From the NCBI GenBank assembly GCA_021779665.1, contig JAJYAG010000033.1, positions 1 to 46,013 on the forward strand: a DNA stretch of 46,013 nucleotides, in the 5' to 3' direction. This DNA comes from Bacteroidota bacterium (GTDB taxonomy: Bacteria > Bacteroidota > Bacteroidia > Bacteroidales > JAAUTT01). A program made the position numbers and the translations under genes. Below are positions 32,901 to 40,397 of the stretch, one piece after another (position 1 is the first letter of the stretch; each line of letters opens with the position of its first letter). Below the pieces are notes generated by a model. It was not told the origin of the DNA, made no database searches, and was given only the letters and a program-made list of their open reading frames with translations.

Positions 32901-35754
32901 GCGACTTCATTTTAACAACTCCTCTTTTGAACTGGTAGTGATAACCAGGTTCAAAATTTTCTTCAATGCTAAAATTACCAGGAACTTCAAACCTGTATTT
33001 TAATTGGTCCACCGGGCCAACTATTGTATAAGGTGAATACCGGTTCTCATTTTCGCCAACGGGGAATAACCGGCTTTCCTGGGTAAGATATGCATAAGGC
33101 TGATTGTTGTCTTTATCAATTACCATAAGGCTGTTCTTTACCCAGTAGAGTTCATTGTTGGTGAGATATTGTGGCTTTTTCGCAATTTTAACATATCTGT
33201 TACCAGTGTCGGGCGAGAAACTCATGATATATTTTTTGCCTTCTTCAATAAGCAGGTTGTTAGCTGCAATTTCAGCCCCGGGTATCCGTATCCGCAGGTC
33301 AACTTTTCCGGCAGGCACAGGAAAAACATATGGAATGTTTACGTTTGTCAGGTGCGAGTAAATCAGCCTGCTATTGACATATATGCAGTAAACCGGCACT
33401 ATGCTTCCGTTTTGAACAACATAAGGAGAGATAAATCCCATGGTTGAGTGTTCCATAGGAAAGGCATAGGTAAACATACCTTTTTCAGGAAACAGAAACT
33501 GGAAATAAGTGATGGAGTCGAGGTGCATTACGGAGTTCCACTTCTCCCAGTTTAACGGGACAGAGCTATTGCTGTAATTTATCTGATCCTGTCTCAGGAA
33601 AAATTCGTTAACCAGTTCTTTTTGCTTTTTCTTTTTTTCGAAATCCGGCAGCACCGGAAGTTCGGCCCTTGGCATTTTGGAGGTCATGGCATAAGCCAGA
33701 ACATCGGCTCCTTCAACGGGGTTCGACTTGTAGTCGGTTACTTTAAGTTTTATGGCAACCTTTTTACCAGGGTAAATATATTCGGGTTGATCGGAAGTAA
33801 TATTCAAAACAGAAGTCTTTAGCGGCACTTCGTAGTTTTCGGAAACCATACGGTTGTTCCACAGATAATGAATCGATAAATAGTAATTCTTTTCTGATTT
33901 ATTGGGAAGGGTAAAACTTCTCAGGTCGCCCGAACTGCGAAATACTTCACGGTTCAGATTATAAACAAAGCATGTCGCAGGTAAATTTCGCGGGTTGTTG
34001 ATCGTGAAATGAATAGAATCGTTATCTCTTTCGGTAAAACATTCTACAAGGGACGGTTCGTTGATTACCTCTGCAAAAGCTGTATTTTTCTCTGAGGATA
34101 TCTCGTACCGGGTAACAAAGGGACTGATCCTGCAGGAATAGGGGAGATCTGTATCAATTTGGGATATGATATCATTCGATTTTATGAATTTTATTGTTCC
34201 TTTCCCCGGAACCGCGATTCCGTTCCTGGTTCTCCCGAACCTCACCGAATCATCGATAAAGGTAATCTTAAGCAAGTCTTCGTTGAAGCAATACCGTAGC
34301 TTAAGATCTTTGGTAACATGTTCGTTTGATGAATTCAGGAAACTTACAATTACCTTGTAGGAAAAATTTGCATGAGGAAAAATGTTTTCCGGGAGCTCAA
34401 CAACGGTATTACCCGATGGATTGAGTGCGAGATCGTGCTTCCAGAGTGTATCGGGGATAAAAACCCGCTCGTCGTAAATTTGATCAATAATCTCGGGCAC
34501 AATAATTATTTTTGCCCGGGCATCAGCCAGTGTCAGCTTGTTTTCATCGGTGCCTTTCAGTATAAGCTGGTTATGTTCACCGGCATAATGGAGTTTTTTG
34601 GACGACCAAAGTTCGTAGGTGGTACTTTTCAGTTCATAATCTTCCAGTCGAAAATTACCGGACAAAGAATGCTTACCGGAGCTAAGGGTTAAAACATAGT
34701 TTTTATCGATGGGCAGATTCATGGTGTCGGCAAGGATAAATTGACCGCTGTAAATACCAGGTCTGGAGGGTTTAACTTTACCTAAATTGTATGTCTTCGA
34801 AAAATTAAAATCCCGGAGCCTAAGGTTTAATTCATTGTTAAGTGGTCTCTTTTTCCCGTCAATTATGTAGGCTTTCCACATTACTGTATCGCCGGGTTTA
34901 AACATGGTTTTGTTAAAGGCAACATAGCCATCGGTTTTTGATCGGGCTTCGAACTTGTTCACGATTTTTTCGATAAATCCTTCAGGCTGTCCCCACCATA
35001 GCGATTGAACGATATCGTAAAATGGTTGCGAAATAAAATAGATCCAGCCGCTTCTTCGCTGATGAACGGCAAGCCTGTAAATATCCAGCGGTAAATAAGC
35101 CGTGAGCACCACCGGTACGGCTACATATTTCAGAGGAGTCTGGTAAAATACTTTTCTGGAAGTTCTCTCCAGGCAGGAGTTGTTCTTTTTACGGGTGATA
35201 TAGTAAAAGCTGCTGATTCCTTTGTGATTAACCGTGAGGAAGCCTTTTACATTGGCATGTTTTAACCGGTAGGTACTTGTGCTGTAATCGTATTTCAGCT
35301 TTTTATTGCCAATCCTGACTATTGCATCAGTTGTTGTAAGGCCTTTTTCATCAGTTATATACGCAACAAAGTCACTGCTGTTGTTCATTATTTTCACATC
35401 CACATTGCTTTGCGATGCCAGTTTAAATTTCACCTGGTTACCTTCTGCATGCACATAGAGATAATGTCCGTATTCGAGTTTTTTCCTGTAAATACTGTCA
35501 GTTGGAAAAGAATCGATACGTGTGTGAAAAAACGACTGATTAATTCTAGACAGGTTGCTTTTGTAAATTTTACGGGCTTCGGTCTCAGTTAACCGGTAAA
35601 TGAATGTGTAATAACTTGTTTTTCTTGAAGTGCGGATATCCTGAGCCGATAAGTTAAAACTTGTCCAAACCGACAGTAATACCATCAGGAACCGTACAAT
35701 GGAACGGTTATTAAACAATTTCCGGTAATTGCGGGTTAATAGATGTAATTTCAT
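29992..35754 (-). CDS. Alpha-2-macroglobulin-like protein with an embedded SusC-type segment
   Basis: A 1920-residue exported protein with an SPI signal (cleavage after LSAQ near 38). Order of parts: N-terminal beta domains; an MG2-like domain near 275-320 (DGYVAFNKTMFKPGDTVMWK); further MG domains; at about 1137-1225 a carboxypeptidase-regulatory-like domain (VIEGIITDNTTGEPIPGVNV, FSFVGYAP) running into EEVVVVGYGTVKKSELTASV, the sequence that in SusC receptors links this domain to the TonB box and plug; then the central A2M domain near 1300-1338 (GEATFEVTFPDDITAWKTFYI); a thioester motif CNEQ at Cys1500; an alpha-helical toroid; and a C-terminal receptor-binding-like domain. A2M proteins trap proteases or brace the envelope. 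There is no pbpC neighbour, which usually accompanies bacterial A2M. Confidence 0.9.
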   Translation of the reverse strand: MKLHLLTRNYRKLFNNRSIVRFLMVLLSVWTSFNLSAQDIRTSRKTSYYTFIYRLTETEARKIYKSNLSRINQSFFHTRIDSFPTDSIYRKKLEYGHYLYVHAEGNQVKFKLASQSNVDVKIMNNSSDFVAYITDEKGLTTTDAIVRIGNKKLKYDYSTSTYRLKHANVKGFLTVNHKGISSFYYITRKKNNSCLERTSRKVFYQTPLKYVAVPVVLTAYLPLDIYRLAVHQRRSGWIYFISQPFYDIVQSLWWGQPEGFIEKIVNKFEARSKTDGYVAFNKTMFKPGDTVMWKAYIIDGKKRPLNNELNLRLRDFNFSKTYNLGKVKPSRPGIYSGQFILADTMNLPIDKNYVLTLSSGKHSLSGNFRLEDYELKSTTYELWSSKKLHYAGEHNQLILKGTDENKLTLADARAKIIIVPEIIDQIYDERVFIPDTLWKHDLALNPSGNTVVELPENIFPHANFSYKVIVSFLNSSNEHVTKDLKLRYCFNEDLLKITFIDDSVRFGRTRNGIAVPGKGTIKFIKSNDIISQIDTDLPYSCRISPFVTRYEISSEKNTAFAEVINEPSLVECFTERDNDSIHFTINNPRNLPATCFVYNLNREVFRSSGDLRSFTLPNKSEKNYYLSIHYLWNNRMVSENYEVPLKTSVLNITSDQPEYIYPGKKVAIKLKVTDYKSNPVEGADVLAYAMTSKMPRAELPVLPDFEKKKKQKELVNEFFLRQDQINYSNSSVPLNWEKWNSVMHLDSITYFQFLFPEKGMFTYAFPMEHSTMGFISPYVVQNGSIVPVYCIYVNSRLIYSHLTNVNIPYVFPVPAGKVDLRIRIPGAEIAANNLLIEEGKKYIMSFSPDTGNRYVKIAKKPQYLTNNELYWVKNSLMVIDKDNNQPYAYLTQESRLFPVGENENRYSPYTIVGPVDQLKYRFEVPGNFSIEENFEPGYHYQFKRGVVKMKSLLSKEMDGYYGYQTPGVSFADGLLTEKKWLEKWQYDLAQKQARSRIYNNPSYTNPGFGRMKLYYTTTSGSFAKNVILFNYNNPSFIRVYGSSDLFHQLDSGCYRAVILDNNNAYLEADSLVISVNGLNNFRIRSEWKAPDSVSGQINQIIQMVSSTTSNTNYEDKERWQWVNSTYLQKNNITLKGQNVIEGIITDNTTGEPIPGVNVIIEGTTTGTVSDMNGYYQIEVPPGSGALAFSFVGYAPERVPMGLSRIINTTLTPDIQCLEEVVVVGYGTVKKSELTASVSTIQIRGLSGKMSGINPSAIYGSRAPELVESKGLLSDKAMHDTGFMNGLSDASSLRSNFSDNAFWQPTLITDKNGEATFEVTFPDDITAWKTFYIAMGHKKGGALQSVINAFKPVAASLSVPRFLTEGDSSVVIGKVTNYGNDTLRAVSQFEIENNSIKENSFSFKDAHIDSLAVKAEAKDSITITYKVAPENGMKDGEKRTIPILKRGSLETEGIFKTMANDSSFEFIVPPHYTEATLFLDADPLNIIRDEIYHVHSYGYLCNEQAASKLKSLLAEKTISKYLNIRFEHNSSIKKLINRLESSGNFENLWGWWKGSEESLWISLHVLEALFQAEKEGYTVKIPKENIQQYLLARYPVYLPEDKIRALKILLQINSDNKIKFDLESILKKNNLNFAARLEALELIQKTGNKIELDTLLKQRKETMFGNYYWNADSFDISQSYILATLTMYRIIRNDSIYLDYLPKIRNFFFEERKSGYWRNTYESAKIIETILPDMLGNKKKLTDPSAFIHINRSSSRVDSFPFRQTLKGGDTLKLNTKGDYPVYITLFKKWWNPKPSATSKGFRVNTYFEDHTNTLKAGTPVKLFVEFKVIKRASYVMLEIPIPAGCTYEEKGRQNMWEVHREYFKDKVCIFYNALPIGNYMAEIELLPRFGGNYTINPAKAELMYFPVFFGRNEIKNVIVN

Positions 35755-36004
35755 AACTATGGGAGTTATTTGGTTTTGTTGATAGATGAACGAAAAATGG
35801 CACCCCCCTAAAGATTCTGATTTTTTGTTCGAAATTTCAGGTAAATGCGGGTTATCTTTATTCGTTTTATTTTTCAGATATTTGCATTAAATAATTGTAC
35901 AGATTAATTTGGTAAAAGGCTGATTTTTATAAAATAAATTCCCTGTCGGTATCGTTATATTTCGTTTGTAATTGTTTAATAATAAGGTCATTTTTTTAAT
36001 GCTT
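35755..36004. other. Divergent promoter region
   Basis: 250 AT-rich bases between the macroglobulin-like gene and the TPR lipoprotein gene. No exact TAnnTTTG is seen; TATCTTTA (about 35873), GATATTTG (about 35878) and TATATTTC (35956) are one base off on the plus strand. A run of six C on the plus strand (35804-35809) is unexplained. No coding signal. Confidence 0.4.
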
Positions 36005-36511
36005 ATGAAGCGATCTTTATTCATTTTGTTTTCACTTTTAGTATTGGGCTGTCAACGAAATACCTACATCAGCAAGGAGGAAAACGATAGTTTGTTTAAG
36101 CCCATGATTCAGGAAGAAATTGTTTATGTTTCGAAGAATATCGAGGGCTTAAGAAATGATAAAGGCAAAGAGTGGTACGATATGGACAGCATCTTCTTTC
36201 ATCATTGGTTAAATGGCGCTAACCAGGAGCTTGAAGGTAATTATAAAAAAGCCATCGAATATTATTTGAAAGCCTTGAATACAAAGCGTTATGAGATTTC
36301 TTCGTACGAAGTAAAACTTTCGCTCGGACGGGCATATATCCAGACAGGCGAAAAGGAAAAGGCCCGTAAGATATTAACCGAATTTAAGCAGGAAGCTAAA
36401 AAGGACCTCTCCGGAGAGGATATTGAATGGGGACTCACCGAAGAAGCCAAAGAAGCCCTATCACGCGACGTGGAAGATTGTGATTATTTGTTGAGTATGT
36501 TAAATGAATAG
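36005..36511 (+). CDS. TPR-containing lipoprotein
   Basis: A 168-residue protein with an SPII signal (MKRSLFILFSLLVLGCQRN, lipobox VLGC). The mature part carries two or three helical repeats of the TPR type: WLNGANQELEGNYKKAIEYY followed by LKALNT, then EVKLSLGRAYIQTGEKEKAR and KILTEF. TPR lipoproteins serve as scaffolds in envelope complexes. An ATG two codons earlier (35999) is an alternative start; both keep the signal. It is divergent from the macroglobulin-like gene and convergent with the DUF3857 genes, with 4 bases to the next gene end. Partner unknown. Confidence 0.82.
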   Translation: MKRSLFILFSLLVLGCQRNTYISKEENDSLFKPMIQEEIVYVSKNIEGLRNDKGKEWYDMDSIFFHHWLNGANQELEGNYKKAIEYYLKALNTKRYEISSYEVKLSLGRAYIQTGEKEKARKILTEFKQEAKKDLSGEDIEWGLTEEAKEALSRDVEDCDYLLSMLNE

Positions 36512-36515
36512 GTAA

Positions 36516-38417
36516 TTATTCTTTCTTTAAAACCACGAGTTGCCTCTCAGTTGAAGCCAGAGGGTTGAAAAAGTCTATACAGCCTTCGTAATCCTCGCGG
36601 GTGAATTTCTTTTCCATAAACTCAAACTTCCTGGTCACAATCAGTTTATCCTGTACCATATTAAAATCATAACTAAAGTTCCCGAATTGAGATTGATGTT
36701 TTAAAGGAGCCGGAATAAACTCTGGTTTATATCCGAAAGGAAGATTGAATGTAACCGTATCTAAAAAGGTTTGCGAATATGCGATCATGAAGTCCATTTT
36801 TTCTTTCTTTGGCATGTACGCCGACGGCTCGAACAGATAAGGGTTAAAAACAATGCGTTTCGGTGTTTTCGAAACATAATCGCGCACCGTCAGTTCACAA
36901 TTTATTGCCAATGAAGGATAACTTCTGGTATCTTCTTTAAAGGAAAGGTTTTTAACAGAGAAATTGGGACTTGCAAAAATTGAATTCAGGTACTGTTCCT
37001 TGGTTTCTTTGTCCGATATCATAACAGCTTTCGGCAATTCGTAGGAAGCGCCTTTATATTTAATTGTCCCTTTAACAGTGGCATTTCCAATAAAATCGAT
37101 ATTAACATTGAAATTTGAAAGAATGGTATTGTTTATTGATTTGTAGTTTGGGGTTTTAACCAGTTTTCCTCCGTTTTCGGTAAGTAAAAGAACATGTTTA
37201 TTTCCATTGGAACTTCCCAGGTAATTAAAAGGGAAGCTCTGATTTGTGCATTCGAGCCATACTGTGTCCTGGTTCAATGGAACACAAAGAATTACATGGT
37301 CAAACTGATCGCTTGGAAATGAGGCAATGATGTCATCTTTTTCCGAGGATATATAGGTCACATACGAAGGAATATTTACACTTTTAAGCATTGCCTTCAT
37401 GTAGTTCGACAGAGCTTTACAGTCGCCAAACCCTTTCTTCTCAACAAAAGATGCTTCAAGCGTCTGAAATCCTCCGATTCCAAGTTGAATACTTACATAC
37501 CTGGTGTTTTTCTGCAGATATTGATAAATAATTCTGATGATTTCTTTTTTATCCGTGGTACTTCCAATTAATTGTTTAAGTTTTGCCTGGAGTTCAGGCG
37601 AAATATTGTCCCTGTCCTTGTTGAGTTCGTAAAAGAACTTCCCGATTGATCCCCAATCTTTCATGCTTCCGTTCATGCCGTTCATTGTGAATTCATCCGG
37701 TGCAACATGAAGTGTTGGTTTTTTGCTTTGAAAGGAAATCATCAGCAGATCTTCAATTTTTTTTGCTGGTATATTTTCTTCCTGCCAGGTATATACTGTC
37801 CTGTCTTCTAATGTAAAAGTATCGCAGGGATGTGTCAGATCTTTCTCATATACTTTGAATCCAATACCTTTTTTTATTGAAATCTGTGCTCCCGATTGTT
37901 CTACTGCTACATCATCATCATTTTGAAACTGCCAGCTTTCAAAAATGTATCTTTCTTTATTTGTTTGCTCATATTCAATTTCAATTGTATACGGATATTT
38001 GCGAACAGGAAAAGTGATGGCCCAGAATCTGTTATCAGTTGCCAGGTTGTCAAAGCTTCCGCTTGCATCTATTATGCTGGGACGGGCGTTTGATACAAGT
38101 TCGCCATTACTGTCATAAACATTTGCCTTAATGTTTGATATTTTTATATATGCATCATAACTGATTGAATGAAATCTGAATCGTGATGCTTTTTCGTTAA
38201 GAATTGTAATTGCCTGTTTCACATGCGATTTTGATTCGCTAATCTTATCTATTGTCTGAATCATCTGATCTGTCCTGACCACCGCATTTGCGTCCAATAG
38301 CAATGCCTTCGGGATATTGCTTACAGCATAGGTGGGTGTTGGATTGCCAGCCTTCATGTTCGAAAAATTTATAACTGTAAGCAGTAAAATCAGGTTTTTG
38401 GTATATTTAAGTTTCAT
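36516..38417 (-). CDS. DUF3857 transglutaminase-like protein, apparently active
   Basis: A 633-residue exported protein with an N-terminal signal segment (LILLLTVINFSNMKA). Residues about 70-230 are the beta-rich DUF3857 domain. A transglutaminase-like core follows: Cys333 in KGFGDCKALSNYMKAML, His374 in FDHVILCV and, in the place of the third triad residue, Glu389 in WLECTN (Asp in most relatives). The C-terminal 180 residues are beta-rich (DUF2569/transglutaminase-tail type). Such enzymes may cross-link or cleave isopeptide or cell-wall bonds; the substrate is unknown. It lies 11 bases downstream of a paralogue that has lost the catalytic residues, and both are preceded by the IPT/Kelch gene, forming one likely transcript. 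Confidence 0.88.
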   Translation of the reverse strand: MKLKYTKNLILLLTVINFSNMKAGNPTPTYAVSNIPKALLLDANAVVRTDQMIQTIDKISESKSHVKQAITILNEKASRFRFHSISYDAYIKISNIKANVYDSNGELVSNARPSIIDASGSFDNLATDNRFWAITFPVRKYPYTIEIEYEQTNKERYIFESWQFQNDDDVAVEQSGAQISIKKGIGFKVYEKDLTHPCDTFTLEDRTVYTWQEENIPAKKIEDLLMISFQSKKPTLHVAPDEFTMNGMNGSMKDWGSIGKFFYELNKDRDNISPELQAKLKQLIGSTTDKKEIIRIIYQYLQKNTRYVSIQLGIGGFQTLEASFVEKKGFGDCKALSNYMKAMLKSVNIPSYVTYISSEKDDIIASFPSDQFDHVILCVPLNQDTVWLECTNQSFPFNYLGSSNGNKHVLLLTENGGKLVKTPNYKSINNTILSNFNVNIDFIGNATVKGTIKYKGASYELPKAVMISDKETKEQYLNSIFASPNFSVKNLSFKEDTRSYPSLAINCELTVRDYVSKTPKRIVFNPYLFEPSAYMPKKEKMDFMIAYSQTFLDTVTFNLPFGYKPEFIPAPLKHQSQFGNFSYDFNMVQDKLIVTRKFEFMEKKFTREDYEGCIDFFNPLASTERQLVVLKKE

Positions 38418-38428
38418 GGCTCTCGTGT

Positions 38429-40390
38429 TTATTGAATATTAGCAACAGCATTGTCTTTCTTCTTCAGGATAATAAGATCGGATTGCTTTTTAATAAACTT
38501 ATTATAGAATTCCTTTACTGCTTCATAATTATCGACCTCAAAGTGAGTTTCTTTTCGTGCAAAGCGGTATTTAAGTGAGATAGAACCATCGTCGCTACTG
38601 GCACTATAATTAAAAACGGCACCGTTTTTTTCAAGTTTAAGGTTAAGTTCCGATGGAATTTCCTCAACAGTATAATGTTGGGGAATCTGGATGGTGAGTG
38701 TGTAAACTTCATTTTCGGGGCTTTCAAAATCAATAGGGTATTTTCTAACCGAGGCCAGGAAGGGATTCTCTGTCCTCGCAAAAAAAAGTACAGGATTAAT
38801 AATGGATAGTTCCGGTGTGGTTTGAACAGCACCCTTTATTTTAACCTTATAACTTATAATAATCGATCGGCCAATGCTATCTAGGTTCTGAAACGCAAAG
38901 TCGGAGTATTCGTTATTTCCGTTGCTGTTTTTCAGGTAAGCTATATAGCCCTCTTTGCCTAGTACCTGTATCTTTTTTCGGATGATATAGGCGCTGTAAC
39001 TTCCATAATATCGCTGAACATTGCATAAAAGCTCATTATTGTCGTTCAGCTCAGCATTAACCGATACCTGATCGAACTGCTGCTCATTATTGTAAAGCGA
39101 AATCCATTTCGACATGCGGGGGTGGATTGTTCTGCCTTGTCCGTTAAGGCATTCGGGAGGAAGTTCGTTAAAAGGCCTGAATTCATTGGTTGCATCCATC
39201 AGGAATTCTTTTTCGTCCACCTTGGCATATGCAATTACATAATTAAATTTCGATACAATTGCAAAGTATGGGTTCAGCGATCCATTCTCACGGGTTGATA
39301 ATACTACAGGACAGGAGGTAATTCCGGCTTTCTGGAGCATTGCCACAAACAGAAGGTTTACATCGGCTACCGATCCGCTCTGGTTTTTCAGTACGGTTTT
39401 GAAGCTGGTATTTCGTGAAAAGATACCCATAGCCTCATTCCATTTAACGTTTTGGGTAATATATTTATGAATGGCCTTAATCTTTGTTATATTATCAGGA
39501 AGTCCGGAGGTAATGGATTGTACAAGATTTTCGAGAAAGGCAGACTTATTTAGGATTCCACCAAAGTTTTCGTCATCCAGAAGCTTTTGAGATAATTTCT
39601 CATAGGTGGGCGTTATCGATTCGTACACTCCCGGCAAGTCAAGCCCGTCCAGTTCGAATTCAACCCTGGAGAGCAGCTCGGCTTCGGATGCCATATAAAT
39701 TTCAGGTTCAAAGGCAGGAACATTGCCGGCTGTCCATTTGCAGTTAAGTTCCTGGGTCGAAATGGAACCAATAATCATCGATTTTTCGGTCCGGTTAAAG
39801 TTAACCTTTATATTGCCGTAGTGTCCATCAACTTTATACCTGAAAACGCCTGGGAAAATTGCACTGAATTCGCTGTAGGCAACAGGAATGCTGTGTTGGA
39901 AGTTCCATGGGTAAAGGGAATAAACATTGCCCAGGGTTATTGTGTAAGAGCATTCAATCACTGAGCCTACTTTAACATTCGGGAAAGCAAATGAAAGCAC
40001 ATAATAATTACCTGTTTTTTCCTTAAAAATATCCTTTTTATTGAGAGGTGATTCAACAATTTTGCCATCTTCCAGGTTAAATGTCGACGCTTTAAACTTT
40101 GTAAAAGTAGAGCGGTCACCTGCGTCAATCTTGAAACTTGCGTAATCCAGACCATCGGGTTTAAGAATTTTAATCCTGAAATGGCGTTCAACGTTCACTT
40201 TATAATCCTCCCCAATAATAAGTTTGGCGCTTCCCCAGTCGAAGAGATAAACAGCGGCAGCATCTTCATCCTGCGGGTAAGAGGTCATTTCCATATCGCT
40301 CCTCGGCGCAGTGCCAAAAGGGTAGGGGGACTGGGCGGAGAGGGAGAGGGTGAAAAGCATAAAAAGAAGCGAAATAAAGAAGGTTTTCAT
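38429..40390 (-). CDS. DUF3857 transglutaminase-like protein, catalytic residues lost
   Basis: A 653-residue exported paralogue of the downstream protein, with a signal peptide (FISLLFMLFTLSLSAQS). The DUF3857 domain (about 40-240) is followed by the transglutaminase-like fold, but the triad is broken: the Cys position is Val341 (NQSGSVADVNLLFVAML against FGDCKALSNYMKAML) and the His position is Tyr384 (FNYVIAYA against FDHVILCV), while the Asp is kept (FLMDATNE). The domain therefore cannot act by the usual mechanism and probably binds a partner or substrate. The rest of the fold, including the tail (LEKNGAVFNYSASSDDGSIS), is intact. It lies 7 bases from the upstream IPT/Kelch gene and 11 from its paralogue. 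Confidence 0.88.
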   Translation of the reverse strand: MKTFFISLLFMLFTLSLSAQSPYPFGTAPRSDMEMTSYPQDEDAAAVYLFDWGSAKLIIGEDYKVNVERHFRIKILKPDGLDYASFKIDAGDRSTFTKFKASTFNLEDGKIVESPLNKKDIFKEKTGNYYVLSFAFPNVKVGSVIECSYTITLGNVYSLYPWNFQHSIPVAYSEFSAIFPGVFRYKVDGHYGNIKVNFNRTEKSMIIGSISTQELNCKWTAGNVPAFEPEIYMASEAELLSRVEFELDGLDLPGVYESITPTYEKLSQKLLDDENFGGILNKSAFLENLVQSITSGLPDNITKIKAIHKYITQNVKWNEAMGIFSRNTSFKTVLKNQSGSVADVNLLFVAMLQKAGITSCPVVLSTRENGSLNPYFAIVSKFNYVIAYAKVDEKEFLMDATNEFRPFNELPPECLNGQGRTIHPRMSKWISLYNNEQQFDQVSVNAELNDNNELLCNVQRYYGSYSAYIIRKKIQVLGKEGYIAYLKNSNGNNEYSDFAFQNLDSIGRSIIISYKVKIKGAVQTTPELSIINPVLFFARTENPFLASVRKYPIDFESPENEVYTLTIQIPQHYTVEEIPSELNLKLEKNGAVFNYSASSDDGSISLKYRFARKETHFEVDNYEAVKEFYNKFIKKQSDLIILKKKDNAVANIQ

Positions 40391-40397
40391 CAGGCAA

